Positions 19,665-28,301 are shown, counted from the stretch's first letter. The stretch is DNA of 64,000 nt from Agrococcus terreus (GCF_014645235.1 NZ_BMLM01000001.1:496001-560000); one strand, 5' to 3'. Numbers and translations are program-made. The notes: generated by a model not told the origin, from the sequence alone.

Positions 19665-20851
19665 GCGTGGCCCTCCTCATCGACGGCATCGGCGAGCTGA
19701 CGACGAACGACGACGAGCTGGGCCGCGTCGCCGACGCCGCCGTCGTGGTCGAGGGGGAGCGGATCGCGTGGGTCGGGCCGGCGTCCCGGGCGCCGGCGGC
19801 CGACGAGCGGTTCGACGCCGCGGGCCGCGCGGCGCTGCCCGGCTGGGTCGACAGCCACGTGCACCCCGTCTTCGCGGGCGACCGCTCGGCGGAGTTCGAG
19901 GCGCGGATGGCGGGGCAGGCGTACGCGGCGGGCGGCATCGCGACGACGGTCGACGCCACGCGCGCAGCGAGCGACGCCGAGCTCGCGGCGACGCTCGACC
20001 GCCTCGCCGACGAGGCGCTCGCGGGCGGCACGACGGCGCTCGAGGCGAAGACCGGGTACGGCCTGACGATCGACGACGAGGTGCGCAGCGCCCGGGTCGC
20101 CCGCGGCCGTGCCGAGGCCGTCACCTTCCTCGGCGCGCACCTCGTGCCGGAGGGATGGGATGCCGACGCGTACGTCGAGCACGTGGCAGGTCCCATGCTC
20201 GACGCGGTCGCGCCGCTCGTCGACGCCATCGACGTGTTCTGCGAGCGCGGCGCCTTCGACGAGGCGCAGTCCCGACGCGTGCTCGAGGCGGGCGCGGCGA
20301 AGGGGCTCGCGCTGCGCGTGCACGGCAACCAGCTCGGGCCGGGGCCCGGCGTGCGGCTCGCGGTGGAGCTGGGCGCGCGGAGCGTCGATCACGTCGCATT
20401 CCTCGACGACGAGGAGGTCGCGGCGCTCGCAGGCTCGTGGGCAGCGGGCATCGGGACCGTCGCCACGGTGCTGCCCGCCTGCGACCTGTCGACCCGCATG
20501 CCGCTCGCCCCGGCACGTCGCCTGCTCGACGCCGGCGCCGTCGTCGCGATCGCGACGAACTGCAACCCCGGCACCTCGTACACGACCTCGATGGCGTTCT
20601 GCGTCGCGACCGCGGTGCTGCAGATGGGCCTGACCGTCGAGGAGGCGGTGCGGGCGGCGACGCTCGGCGGGGCGATCGCACTGGGTCGGGACGGCGAGGA
20701 CGCAGACGGGCGCCCGCCGCTCGGCCGCATCCGGCCCGGCGCGCGCGCCGACCTGCAGCTGCTCGAGGCGCCGTCGGCCGCGCACCTCGCGTACCGGCCG
20801 GGCGTGCCGCTCGTTGGCGCCGTCTGGCGGCGCGGGGAGCGGGTGCGCTGA
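19661..20851 (+). CDS. hutI: Imidazolonepropionase
   Basis: 396 residues from a GTG overlapping the hutU stop. It is an amidohydrolase-fold enzyme that opens the imidazolone ring to formimidoylglutamate. The metal-binding [12 protein letters not shown] (residues ~63-74), the LEAKTGYGL segment, the [12 protein letters not shown] region and the NCNPGTS motif are in order. It is the third and last gene of the hutHUI transcript. The next enzyme of the pathway (a hutG-like gene) lies 3.3 kb away on the other strand. Confidence 0.96.
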   Translation: MSVALLIDGIGELTTNDDELGRVADAAVVVEGERIAWVGPASRAPAADERFDAAGRAALPGWVDSHVHPVFAGDRSAEFEARMAGQAYAAGGIATTVDATRAASDAELAATLDRLADEALAGGTTALEAKTGYGLTIDDEVRSARVARGRAEAVTFLGAHLVPEGWDADAYVEHVAGPMLDAVAPLVDAIDVFCERGAFDEAQSRRVLEAGAAKGLALRVHGNQLGPGPGVRLAVELGARSVDHVAFLDDEEVAALAGSWAAGIGTVATVLPACDLSTRMPLAPARRLLDAGAVVAIATNCNPGTSYTTSMAFCVATAVLQMGLTVEEAVRAATLGGAIALGRDGEDADGRPPLGRIRPGARADLQLLEAPSAAHLAYRPGVPLVGAVWRRGERVR

Positions 20852-20931
20852 CAGGCTCGGCCGATGGCCGGCCGGGCCGTGCGGCGCTGCGGCGCCCAGC
20901 GCGCACTGGGCTTGCGCGCAGTGTCCCCCTC

Positions 20932-20937
20932 TAGGGT
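20932..20937 (+). promoter_or_regulatory. -10 hexamer TAGGGT for the PKS operon
   Basis: It ends 6 bases before the ATG at 20944. A TTGCGC lies 14 bases upstream, too close for a standard -35. A leaderless operon start is predicted. Confidence 0.5.
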
Positions 20938-20943
20938 CGCGGC

Positions 20944-22092
20944 ATGACGACGGTGACGCTGCAGGGACTGTCCACGGCGGTGCCGCCGACCGAGCTGCTC
21001 CAGCCCGAGGTCGCGGAGGTGTTCGGCGCGCAGCCCGACCTCACGCGGCTGTCGCAGCGCATCGTGGGCACGTCCTTCGGCGGCTCGGGCATCGAGCGGC
21101 GCTACACGGTGCTCGAGGAGCTCGACCTACGCACGGAGCCCGCGCGCGAGCCGGAGTTCTTCGACCGGGCGAGCGGCCTCCTGCTCGACCCGGGCACCCG
21201 GCTGCGCAACGACCGCTACGCCGAGCACGCGACCCGCCTCTACGTCGAGGCGGGCGCCGCCGCGATCGCCGCGGCGGGCTCGGTCGAGCGCGACGACGTC
21301 ACGCACGTCATCACCGTCTCCTGCACGGGCTTCTACGCGCCCGGGCCCGACTTCGTGCTCGCCCGCGACCTGGGCCTTCGGCCCGGAGTGCAGCGCTACC
21401 ACCTGGGCTTCATGGGCTGCTACGCCTCCATGCCGGCGCTGCGGCTCGCCTCGCAGCTCGTGCAGGCGGATCCCGAGGCGGTGGTGCTCGTCGTGAGCGT
21501 CGAGCTGTGCACGCTGCACCTGCGCACCTCGAACGACCCCGACACGATCGTCGCCACCTCGCTCTTCGGCGACGGCGCGGGCGCCGGCATCGTCACCGCG
21601 CGGCCCCCCGCCGCGGGGGAGCGGGCGCTGCGGCTCGACGCCTTCGCCACCCGCACGACCCCGACGGGCGAGGGCGCGATGGCGTGGCGGATCGGCGACC
21701 ACGGCTTCGAGATGGTGCTCTCGAACGCGGTGCCGTCGCTCATCGGCGAGCACATCACGGGCGCGATCGCGCCGCTGCTCGACGCGGAGGCGCCGCTCGC
21801 CGCGGCGCTCGCGGAGGAGCGGGCCGGCGACGCGATCGAGCACTGGGCCATCCACCCGGGCGGCCGCAGCATCCTCGACAAGGTGGAGTCGACGCTGCGG
21901 CTCTCGGAGGCGCAGCTCGCGCCCGCGCGGAACACGCTCCGCGACTACGGCAACATGTCGAGCGCCACGGTGCTCTTCGTGCTCGACCGCATCCTCCGCG
22001 ACCCCGCGACCGCCGACGGCGACCGCGTCGCGGCCATGGCCTTCGGCCCCGGCCTCACGGTCGAGTCCGGGCTGCTCACGGTGCAGGGCTGA
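20944..22092 (+). CDS. Type III polyketide synthase
   Basis: 382 residues of the chalcone synthase/thiolase fold. The catalytic triad is visible: Cys159 in GFMGCYAS, His304 in HWAIHPGG and Asn337 in YGNMSSAT. Such enzymes extend a CoA-bound starter with malonyl-CoA and cyclise the chain. Followed by a methyltransferase and an FAD monooxygenase, the set resembles actinobacterial phenolic-lipid operons (Streptomyces Srs type), in which an alkylresorcinol is methylated and oxidised to a quinone. Starter and product cannot be read from the sequence. Confidence 0.93.
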   Translation: MTTVTLQGLSTAVPPTELLQPEVAEVFGAQPDLTRLSQRIVGTSFGGSGIERRYTVLEELDLRTEPAREPEFFDRASGLLLDPGTRLRNDRYAEHATRLYVEAGAAAIAAAGSVERDDVTHVITVSCTGFYAPGPDFVLARDLGLRPGVQRYHLGFMGCYASMPALRLASQLVQADPEAVVLVVSVELCTLHLRTSNDPDTIVATSLFGDGAGAGIVTARPPAAGERALRLDAFATRTTPTGEGAMAWRIGDHGFEMVLSNAVPSLIGEHITGAIAPLLDAEAPLAAALAEERAGDAIEHWAIHPGGRSILDKVESTLRLSEAQLAPARNTLRDYGNMSSATVLFVLDRILRDPATADGDRVAAMAFGPGLTVESGLLTVQG

Positions 22093-22099
22093 GCCGAGG

Positions 22100-22813
22100 A
22101 TGCCGCTCGGCCCGCTCCGCGCGCGCGACGCGTCTGCGCGCGAGCTGATGGACGAGCCCGGGTGCGACCCGGAGGCGCTCGAACGCACCTACGCCCGGTT
22201 CGGGCTCGTGAACGCCGTCGTCTCGGCGCCCGGCGCCGTGCGGCGCCGATGGATCGTGCCGCGGCTGCGCGCCGACCGGCCGCTGCGGGTGCTCGACGTC
22301 GGCACGGGTGGCGCCGACCTGCCGCGCTCGCTCGCCCGCTGGGCGGCCAGCCGCGGCGCCCGCGTCGAGGTGCTCGGCATCGACCCCGAGCCGCGCGCGA
22401 TCGCCTACGCGCGGGCGCTCCCGCCCGTGGAGGGCGTGGCGCTGCGGCAGGCCGCCACCGGCGACCTGGTGGCGGAGGGCCGGCGCTTCGACGTCGTGCT
22501 CTCGAACCACGTCCTCCACCACCTCGCGCCGCACGAGCTCGGCGCGCTGCTCGCCGACAGCGAGCGGCTCGTCGCGCCGGGCGGCGTCGTCGTGCACGGC
22601 GACATCGAGCGCTCGATGCTCGGCTGGCTCGGCTTCGCGGTCGGCACGCTGCCGCTCGAGCCGACGATCCTGCGCGGCTCCTTCATCCGCGCCGACGGGC
22701 TCGCCTCGATCCGCCGCAGCTGGACGGCGGCGGAGCTCGCGCCCGCGCTGCCGGACGGCTGGCGCGTGCGTCGGGCGGTGCCCTCCCGGCTCGAGGTGGT
22801 GCACGAGCCGTGA
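22100..22813 (+). CDS. Class I SAM-dependent methyltransferase of the PKS operon
   Basis: 237 residues with the SAM-binding motif VLDVGTGGADLP (residues ~62-73), an acidic strand ending GIDPEP and a post-motif SNHVLHHLAP. It starts 7 bases after the PKS stop and overlaps the monooxygenase start by 4 bases (GTGA). It probably O- or C-methylates the polyketide product. This is a soluble Rossmann-type enzyme, not a membrane methyltransferase of the isoprenylcysteine type. Confidence 0.87.
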   Translation: MPLGPLRARDASARELMDEPGCDPEALERTYARFGLVNAVVSAPGAVRRRWIVPRLRADRPLRVLDVGTGGADLPRSLARWAASRGARVEVLGIDPEPRAIAYARALPPVEGVALRQAATGDLVAEGRRFDVVLSNHVLHHLAPHELGALLADSERLVAPGGVVVHGDIERSMLGWLGFAVGTLPLEPTILRGSFIRADGLASIRRSWTAAELAPALPDGWRVRRAVPSRLEVVHEP

Positions 22814-23925
22814 GCGGGCACGACGTCGCGATCGTGGGGGCGGGTTCGGCGGGCCTGCTGCTCGGCTGCCTGCTCGCGCAGCGGGGGCTCGACGTCGTCG
22901 TGCTCGAGCGGCGCTCCGAGCCGCAGGGCGGCTCGCGCGCGATCGGCATCCACCCGCCTGGCCTGCGCGCCCTCGACCGCGCGGGCATCGGCGCGCACGT
23001 GCGCGACCAGGCCGTCGCGATCCGCGCGGGCGTCGCGATGTCGCGCGGCCGCGAGCTCGGCACGCTCCGCTTCGACGCGAGCCCCATCCGCTCCCTCCCG
23101 CAGCACCGCACGGAGGCCCTCCTGCGGCAGCGGCTCGAGGCGCTCGCGCCCGATGCGCTGCGCACGGGCGCCGGTGTCACCGGCATCGATCCGGGCGACG
23201 GGGCGGTGGGTCTCGGGCTCGCCGACGGCGGCGCCGTGGAGGCGCGCTGGGTCGTCGCGGCCGACGGCGTGCGCGGCCAGCTGCGCGGCATGCTCGGCAT
23301 CGGCAGGACGGCGCTGCCCGGCGAGGCGCACTACGCGATGGCCGACGGCCCCGACCGCACGGGGCTGCCGCACGCGGCGGCGCTGCACATCGAGCCGGGC
23401 GGCATCGTGGAGTCGTTCCCGCTCGTCCACGGCGGCCGACGCTGGGTCGCGCGGCTCGACGGTCCGGGCGACGGGATGGCCGCGGCCGGGCTGCGCGCGG
23501 TCGTCGCAGCGCGGATCGGCGACGAGCCGCCGATCGTCGACGAGGCGCCCGTGAGCGCGTTCGTCGCCCGCCAGCGGCTCGCCGACGCGTTCGCGCGCGG
23601 CCGGGTCGCGCTGCTCGGCGACGCCGCGCACGAGCTGAGCCCGATCGGCGGCCAGGGCATGAGCCTCGGATGGCTCGACGCGGCCGCGCTCGAGGAGGCG
23701 CTGCTGCGCGCGATCGCGACCGCCGACGAGGCGCCCGTCGAGGCGTGGGCGCGCGCCCGCCGGGCCGCTGCACGCCGCGCGATGCGCCGCGCCGCCTGGA
23801 ACATGCGCATGGGCGCGCCCTGCAGCCCCGCGCGGCTCGCCGCGCGCACGGCGCTCGTGCGCGCGCTCGCGACGCCGCCCGCGAGCACGATGCTGGCCGC
23901 CTCCTTCACGATGCGCGGCCTCTGA
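22810..23925 (+). CDS. FAD-dependent aromatic monooxygenase of the PKS operon
   Basis: 371 residues from a GTG overlapping the methyltransferase stop. It has the N-terminal FAD motif VGAGSAGLLLG, the middle DGVRGQLRGMLG (DG motif) and the C-terminal GDAAHELSPIGGQGMSLG, the standard three motifs of group A flavoprotein hydroxylases. It probably hydroxylates or oxidises the methylated polyketide ring, as SrsC-like enzymes do. It is the last gene of the operon. Confidence 0.9.
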   Translation: MSGHDVAIVGAGSAGLLLGCLLAQRGLDVVVLERRSEPQGGSRAIGIHPPGLRALDRAGIGAHVRDQAVAIRAGVAMSRGRELGTLRFDASPIRSLPQHRTEALLRQRLEALAPDALRTGAGVTGIDPGDGAVGLGLADGGAVEARWVVAADGVRGQLRGMLGIGRTALPGEAHYAMADGPDRTGLPHAAALHIEPGGIVESFPLVHGGRRWVARLDGPGDGMAAAGLRAVVAARIGDEPPIVDEAPVSAFVARQRLADAFARGRVALLGDAAHELSPIGGQGMSLGWLDAAALEEALLRAIATADEAPVEAWARARRAAARRAMRRAAWNMRMGAPCSPARLAARTALVRALATPPASTMLAASFTMRGL

Positions 23926-24089
23926 CGCCGCCGCGAGGCGCCCGCAGGGCCGCCGAGGCGCTGTCCCGAGTGCGACCCGTTCCTGGCCGCTCGTCGGCCC
24001 AGTCCGTGCCGTCGAGCGGTCGTCTCCAGCGATGCGTGGTCACGATCTGCTGCACGGAGCGACCGATCACGACACGAAGCGACCAGCGA

Positions 24090-24131
24090 TCGCGCGGATC
24101 GACCACTCGATCGCACGGATCGACCGCTCAC
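24090..24131. repeat. Two tandem imperfect 21-bp repeats
   Basis: TCGCGCGGATCGACCACTCGA (24090-24110; 17 of 21 bases match) is followed directly by a second copy (24111-24131). Related GCGACC/GATCGACC words recur through 24055-24130. They lie in the 249-base gap between the convergent monooxygenase and hutG-like genes, which otherwise shows no gene. Confidence 0.6.
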
Positions 24132-24174
24132 GGATGCCGCTGGGGGCCGGCAGCGCCCGAGCGCGCGGAGGCGG

Positions 24175-25089
24175 TCAGGCGTCGCGCGAGGCGAGGCCCG
24201 CGAGGGCTTCGAGCACGCAGAGCGCCGCGAGCCGCACCGTGCGGCCGTCGGGCGCGTCGGCCGATGCGTCGACCTCGGTGAGGTCGATGGAGCGCACGAG
24301 CGGCGAGGAGGCCAGCGCCCGCACGAGCTCGCGCAGCTGCCACGCGCTCAGCCCGCCGGGCGTCGACGCCGGGCAGCCGGGCGCGACCGCCCGGTCGCAC
24401 GCGTCGACGTCGACGTCGACGTGCACGGGGCCGCCCGCGGCGCCCGCGATCGCGAGCGCCCGCTGCGCGATCGCCACCATCGGCGCCTCCTCGCACGCGG
24501 CGCGCGGCACGACCGTGATGCCGGCCGCGGCGGCGCGCTCGGCGTAGTGGCGGGAGTTCGCGAAGTCCTGGATGCCGATCTGCACGACGCGGCTGCCGTC
24601 GAGGCCCGCGTCGAGGAGCCGCCGCACGGGCGAGCCGTTGCTGCGCCCGTCGCGGAGGTCGTGGTGCGCGTCGATCGTGATGAGGCCCGCCGTCGCCACC
24701 GCACCCGGGGCGCCGTCGGCCGCGCCCCACGCGCCGAGCGCCGCCGGCACGGTCGCGGCGTTGTCGCCGCCGATCGCCACGACGAGCCGCGCGCGCGCCG
24801 CCGCTCGGGCGACGAGCGCCGTCGCGCCCGCCTCGTCGCCGTCGGGATCGGCCGCGTCGCCCGCGTCCGCGACGACGAGCGCGCCGACGTCGCCGTGGCC
24901 CGCGGCGTGCGGGGAGTACCGGCGCAGCGCCTCGCGCACGGCGGGCGGGGTCGTGTGGGCGGAGGTCGGGCTCAGCGAGGTCGCGTGGGTGCCGAGGCCG
25001 ACGAGCGCGGCGTCGAGGTCGCCGTCGACCTCGTCGAGCGCCGGCCAGCCGCCGGCGCGCGGCCAGCTCGGGTCGTGGGGGAGGGTCAT
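24175..25089 (-). CDS. hutG: Formimidoylglutamase-like ureohydrolase (arginase family)
   Basis: 304 residues, minus strand. Metal-site motifs are present: DAHHDLRDG and VDVDVDACD. The first motif reads IGGDNA, with Asn110 where most arginase-family members have His. HutG splits formimidoylglutamate to glutamate and formamide, the last step after hutI. With hutHUI nearby and no other arginine genes, formimidoylglutamase is more likely than arginase or agmatinase. It is not in the hut operon: the PKS operon lies between. A TAGGGT hexamer 7 bases upstream predicts a leaderless mRNA. Confidence 0.8.
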   Translation of the reverse strand: MTLPHDPSWPRAGGWPALDEVDGDLDAALVGLGTHATSLSPTSAHTTPPAVREALRRYSPHAAGHGDVGALVVADAGDAADPDGDEAGATALVARAAARARLVVAIGGDNAATVPAALGAWGAADGAPGAVATAGLITIDAHHDLRDGRSNGSPVRRLLDAGLDGSRVVQIGIQDFANSRHYAERAAAAGITVVPRAACEEAPMVAIAQRALAIAGAAGGPVHVDVDVDACDRAVAPGCPASTPGGLSAWQLRELVRALASSPLVRSIDLTEVDASADAPDGRTVRLAALCVLEALAGLASRDA

Positions 25090-25096
25090 GCCTGCG

Positions 25097-25102
25097 ACCC
25101 TA
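25097..25102 (-). promoter_or_regulatory. -10 hexamer TAGGGT for the hutG-like gene
   Basis: On the minus strand it ends 7 bases before the start codon, predicting a leaderless transcript. Confidence 0.5.
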
Positions 25103-25249
25103 GCCAGCCGTCGGCGGCGGAGCCCGCCGGAGCCCGCCGCGCGATCCATCGCACCCGCACAGGACGTCCCCCTGGCGCCGGCCGTCGCCGTGTGCTTCGG
25201 TGGATGCCTGGCGCCGCGATCGGCGCGGCGGGAGCGGGAGGAGGCCTGG

Positions 25250-25480
25250 ATGGGCATCGAGGACCTCGTGAACAAGGCGAAGGCAGCGCTCGACGGCGAG
25301 CAGGGCGAGCAGACCAGCGACCGGGTGATCCAGGGCGCTGGCGACGGCTTCGACCGGCTGACCGGCGGACGCTTCGCCGAGCACACCGACACCGTGCAGG
25401 AGCACGCCGATCGGTTCATCGGCCAGACCGACGCAGACGCTGCCACGACGCAGCCGCAGGACGACGCGCCGCGCCGATAG
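25250..25480 (+). CDS. MT0933/Rv0909-like small protein
   Basis: 76 residues, ATG with a GGGAGGAGG site. The plan (MGIEDLVNKAKAAL..., then a GAGDGFDRLTGGRFAEH segment and a HADRFIGQ helix) matches the MT0933-like family, annotated in databases as antitoxin-like but with little direct evidence. No toxin gene lies next to it. It is small, acidic, soluble and monocistronic, with its own terminator. A stress-related role is possible. Confidence 0.7.
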   Translation: MGIEDLVNKAKAALDGEQGEQTSDRVIQGAGDGFDRLTGGRFAEHTDTVQEHADRFIGQTDADAATTQPQDDAPRR

Positions 25481-25493
25481 GCGACGGCAGATC

Positions 25494-25521
25494 GAGGGGC
25501 GGGGAGCGATCCCCGCCCCTC
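25494..25521 (+). terminator. Terminator after the MT0933-like gene
   Basis: A perfect 12-bp stem (25494-25505 with 25510-25521) and GCGA loop lie 13 bases after the stop. Confidence 0.75.
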
Positions 25522-25588
25522 CGCACGTCCACGGGGGATCCTGAGGCGGCGGGCCGGGCCGCCACGGCCCCCTCCCAGCCTCCGCTCC

Positions 25589-25594
25589 TAGCGT
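25589..25594 (+). promoter_or_regulatory. -10 hexamer TAGCGT, predicted leaderless start
   Basis: It ends 6 bases before the ATG at 25601. Confidence 0.5.
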
Positions 25595-25600
25595 CGGCCC

Positions 25601-26044
25601 ATGGCGCTCGAGGCCGCATCCGCCCACCGGCGCCACATCGCGCTCGGGCGCGCGGCGGGCATGGCGGTGCTCGAGGCCGCCGCGATGGCAGCCGTCGCCG
25701 CGGCCGCGGCGCTCGGCATCGGCGCGCTCGAGGGGACGGGCGACGCGCGCCTCGCAGGCGCGATGCAGCTCGTGGCCATCCCGGCCGTGCTGTGGATCGT
25801 CGTCATGACGCCCCTCGGCCTCGCGGCCCGGATGCGCCGCGGCGTGCCGCGCGCCGTCGCGCTCTGCGCGCTCGCGCTGCTGCTCGGCGCCGGGTTCGGC
25901 GCGATGGCGGCACTCGACGGCGCCGCGGCGTCGTCCGCGCCGGCGGCGGTCGGCCTCGCCGCCATGGCGATCACGGTGGTCGGCGGGCTCGCGGGCGTCG
26001 CGCTGTCCCGCGCCGTCGCGGCGCGGGATCCGCGCGCACGCTGA
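25601..26044 (+). CDS. Hypothetical membrane protein (147 aa)
   Basis: 147 residues with about four hydrophobic segments (residues ~20-42, 52-70, 84-104 and 108-130), Ala/Val-rich, and a short Arg-rich tail. No family was recognised. It is monocistronic with a leaderless-type promoter. The similar size and composition of the next gene's product suggest a loose functional pair, but nothing more can be said. Confidence 0.6.
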   Translation: MALEAASAHRRHIALGRAAGMAVLEAAAMAAVAAAAALGIGALEGTGDARLAGAMQLVAIPAVLWIVVMTPLGLAARMRRGVPRAVALCALALLLGAGFGAMAALDGAAASSAPAAVGLAAMAITVVGGLAGVALSRAVAARDPRAR

Positions 26045-26133
26045 CCGGACCCGAGAGCGCGGACCGATCGAGCCCTGGCGCGACGCTGACGCACCCCTGG
26101 CACGGGCCTGCGCCGATCGAGAGCGGCCGGGCG

Positions 26134-26139
26134 TACCGT
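26134..26139 (+). promoter_or_regulatory. -10 hexamer TACCGT, predicted leaderless start
   Basis: It ends 7 bases before the ATG at 26147. Confidence 0.4.
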
Positions 26140-26146
26140 CCCGTGC

Positions 26147-26980
26147 ATGACCGAGGGCGCCATCCCTCCAGCACCGGCCGCGGCGCACCGCCCCACGCGG
26201 GCCGAGGCGGCGGCGTCGGCCCGACGGGCCGCGGTCGAGGTCGCCGCCATCCAGCTCTGCGGGGCGATCGCGCTGCTCCTGCCGCGCTTCCGCGCCGATC
26301 GGCCCGAGCCTCTGCTGGGGGTGCTCCTCAGCGCCGTGCTGCTGCTCTGGCTCGCCGTGGCGGTCGCGGCAGCGCACCAGCTCGTCGAGCGCGGCACGAG
26401 CGCGCGCGTGCTCGTCCTCATCGCCGTGGTGCTCCTCGGCGCGGGCGCAGCGCTCGCGGTCGAGGCCGCCGTGCGGCCGGGCACCTCCCTCGCGCTGTGG
26501 CTCCTGGTGGCGGGGCTGCCGGGCGTCCCGCTCGGCACGGCGCTGTCGCGCGCCGCCGCCCGGGCCGTCGCGCCGTCGACGGACGCCCCCGGCCGCTGGC
26601 GGCCGTCGCCGGCGACGCGGCGAGCGCTCGCCGAGTGCTGGGCGCTCCTGCTCGCCGGCAGCGGCGCCGCACTGCTGCTCGGGGCGGGGGAGGTGAAGGC
26701 GCTCTGGATCGTGCCGGCCGTGCTCGTCGTCTGCGCGGCCTGGCTCGCGCTCGCGCGCCTCGCGCGCCGCGCAGCCGGCCTCATCGGCACCGGCGGGCGG
26801 GCGACGGCGCTCGTCCTGCTCGTCGTCGCGGCGGCCGTCGCCGCCATCGCGGCCGGCGCGGCCACCGGCGACGCCTTCTGGCACCTCGGCGGCTCGCTCC
26901 TCGGCGCGGTGCTGCTCGCAGCGCTCGTGCCGGCGGCCATCGTGGGCGCGCTGCGCGCGGGCGCGGCGGCGCGCGGCTGA
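26147..26980 (+). CDS. Hypothetical membrane protein (277 aa)
   Basis: 277 residues with about eight hydrophobic segments separated by short Arg-rich loops; the first ~35 residues are soluble. It has no transporter signature, ATP-binding motif or signal peptide that I can recognise. It is the last gene of the accessory block before the S10 operon leader. Confidence 0.6.
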   Translation: MTEGAIPPAPAAAHRPTRAEAAASARRAAVEVAAIQLCGAIALLLPRFRADRPEPLLGVLLSAVLLLWLAVAVAAAHQLVERGTSARVLVLIAVVLLGAGAALAVEAAVRPGTSLALWLLVAGLPGVPLGTALSRAAARAVAPSTDAPGRWRPSPATRRALAECWALLLAGSGAALLLGAGEVKALWIVPAVLVVCAAWLALARLARRAAGLIGTGGRATALVLLVVAAAVAAIAAGAATGDAFWHLGGSLLGAVLLAALVPAAIVGALRAGAAARG

Positions 26981-27063
26981 CGGTCGCGCGACAGCGCCGG
27001 TGCGGGCGAGGCGGGGCGCCGACTTCCGCGGAACGGCGCGGCGGAGCGCGCGACACGCCCGGG

Positions 27064-27093
27064 TTGCACGGGCATCCGATCCCGTGCGAGAAT
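27064..27093 (+). promoter_or_regulatory. Candidate S10 operon promoter
   Basis: TTGCAC (27064-27069), an 18-base spacer and GAGAAT (27088-27093). Transcription would begin near 27100, leaving a ~232-base leader before rpsJ. The 351-base gap 26981-27331 holds this promoter, the hairpin at 27194-27230 and no gene. Confidence 0.55.
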
Positions 27094-27193
27094 CGTCAGG
27101 TTGCAAACGCGGCGCCCTGCGCGTCGCTCACTGCTCTGGCAGTGCACAGGACGATCACGATCCTGGGCCGCGGGCAGCTTGACACGAACTTCG

Positions 27194-27230
27194 CCGAAGC
27201 CGAGCGCGGCACGTCCGCGCTCAGCTTCGG
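27194..27230 (+). promoter_or_regulatory. Large hairpin in the S10 leader
   Basis: Arms 27194-27209 and 27215-27230 pair over 16 bases with one mismatch around a CACGT loop. It lies about 100 bases before rpsJ and has no T-tract. It could be an attenuator or r-protein binding site for feedback control of the operon. Confidence 0.55.
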
Positions 27231-27331
27231 TGCGCGCCCTCCGGGGCATTGACAGAAGAACAGCGGTGCACTCGAGAGTGCGTTGCGAGCAGCCGGGCAT
27301 CCGGCTGCGTCGACAGGAGATGGAGTCAGCC

Positions 27332-27640
27332 ATGGCGGGACAGAAGATCCGCATCCGACTGAAGTCGTACGACCACGAGGTCATCGACTCGTCGGCGCGC
27401 AAGATCGTCGACACCGTGACCCGTGCGGGCGCGACGGTGGTGGGCCCGGTGCCGCTGCCGACCGAGAAGAACGTGGTCGTGGTGATCCGTTCCCCTCACA
27501 AGTACAAGGACAGCCGCGAGCACTTCGAGAAGCGCACGCACAAGCGACTCATCGACATCATCGACCCGACGCCCAAGGCCGTCGACTCGCTCATGCGCCT
27601 CGACCTGCCCGCTGACGTCAACATCGAGATCAAGCTCTAA
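27332..27640 (+). CDS. rpsJ: 30S ribosomal protein S10
   Basis: 102 residues from the ATG at 27332, the standard S10 length; an in-frame ATG four codons upstream is an alternative. S10 is part of the 30S head and, as NusE, takes part in antitermination. The [21 protein letters not shown]-terminus is typical. It is the first gene of the S10-spc cluster, behind a long structured leader. Confidence 0.98.
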   Translation: MAGQKIRIRLKSYDHEVIDSSARKIVDTVTRAGATVVGPVPLPTEKNVVVVIRSPHKYKDSREHFEKRTHKRLIDIIDPTPKAVDSLMRLDLPADVNIEIKL

Positions 27641-27648
27641 GGAACGCC

Positions 27649-28299
27649 ATGTCGAAGATCACGACGACGCGCGGCCTGCTCGGCACGAAGCTCGGGATGA
27701 CCCAGGTCTGGGATGAGCACAACAAGCTCGTCCCGGTCACGGTGCTCGAGATCACCCCGAACGTGGTCACGCAGATCCGCACCCAGGACAAGGACGGCTA
27801 CGCGGCCATCCAGATCGCCGCCGGCCAGGTCGACCCCCGCAAGGTCAACAAGCCCGCTGCCGGCCACTTCGACGCCGCAGGCGTCACGCCCCGCCGCAAC
27901 CTCGCCGAGGTCCGCACGGACAACGCCGGCGAGTACGAGCTCGGCCAGGAGCTGTCGGTCGACTTGTTCGCCGCCGGCCAGAAGGTCGACGTCGTCGGCA
28001 CCTCCAAGGGCAAGGGCTTCGCCGGTGTCATGAAGCGCCACAACTTCGCGGGCGTCTCCGCGTCGCACGGTGCGCACCGCAACCACCGCAAGCCGGGCTC
28101 CATCGGTGCCTCGGCCACGCCGAGCCGCGTCTTCCGCGGCAAGCGGATGCCCGGCCGCATGGGCGGGGACCGCGTGTCGGTGCTGAACCTCACGGTCCAC
28201 TCGATCGACGTCGAGCAGGGCCTCATGCTCGTCAAGGGCGCCGTCCCCGGTGCCCGCGGCCGACTCGTGTTCGTCCGCAACGCTGTGAAGGGAGCCTGA
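27649..28299 (+). CDS. rplC: 50S ribosomal protein L3
   Basis: 216 residues, 8 bases after rpsJ, with AAGGAACG before the ATG. L3 is an early assembly protein of the large subunit whose extension reaches the peptidyl-transferase centre. The central loop [20 protein letters not shown] is well conserved. Confidence 0.98.
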   Translation: MSKITTTRGLLGTKLGMTQVWDEHNKLVPVTVLEITPNVVTQIRTQDKDGYAAIQIAAGQVDPRKVNKPAAGHFDAAGVTPRRNLAEVRTDNAGEYELGQELSVDLFAAGQKVDVVGTSKGKGFAGVMKRHNFAGVSASHGAHRNHRKPGSIGASATPSRVFRGKRMPGRMGGDRVSVLNLTVHSIDVEQGLMLVKGAVPGARGRLVFVRNAVKGA

Positions 28300-28301
28300 G
28301 C

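Noticed and set aside
25250-25480. Toxin-antitoxin pair around the MT0933-like gene
   Set aside because: Neighbouring genes on both sides are a ureohydrolase and a membrane protein, neither a toxin. The small gene has its own terminator, so no pair is present.
27179-27184. A perfect TTGACA in the S10 leader
   Set aside because: Seventeen bases downstream there is only GAGCGC inside the hairpin, with no usable -10. The TTGCAC/GAGAAT pair further upstream is the better promoter.
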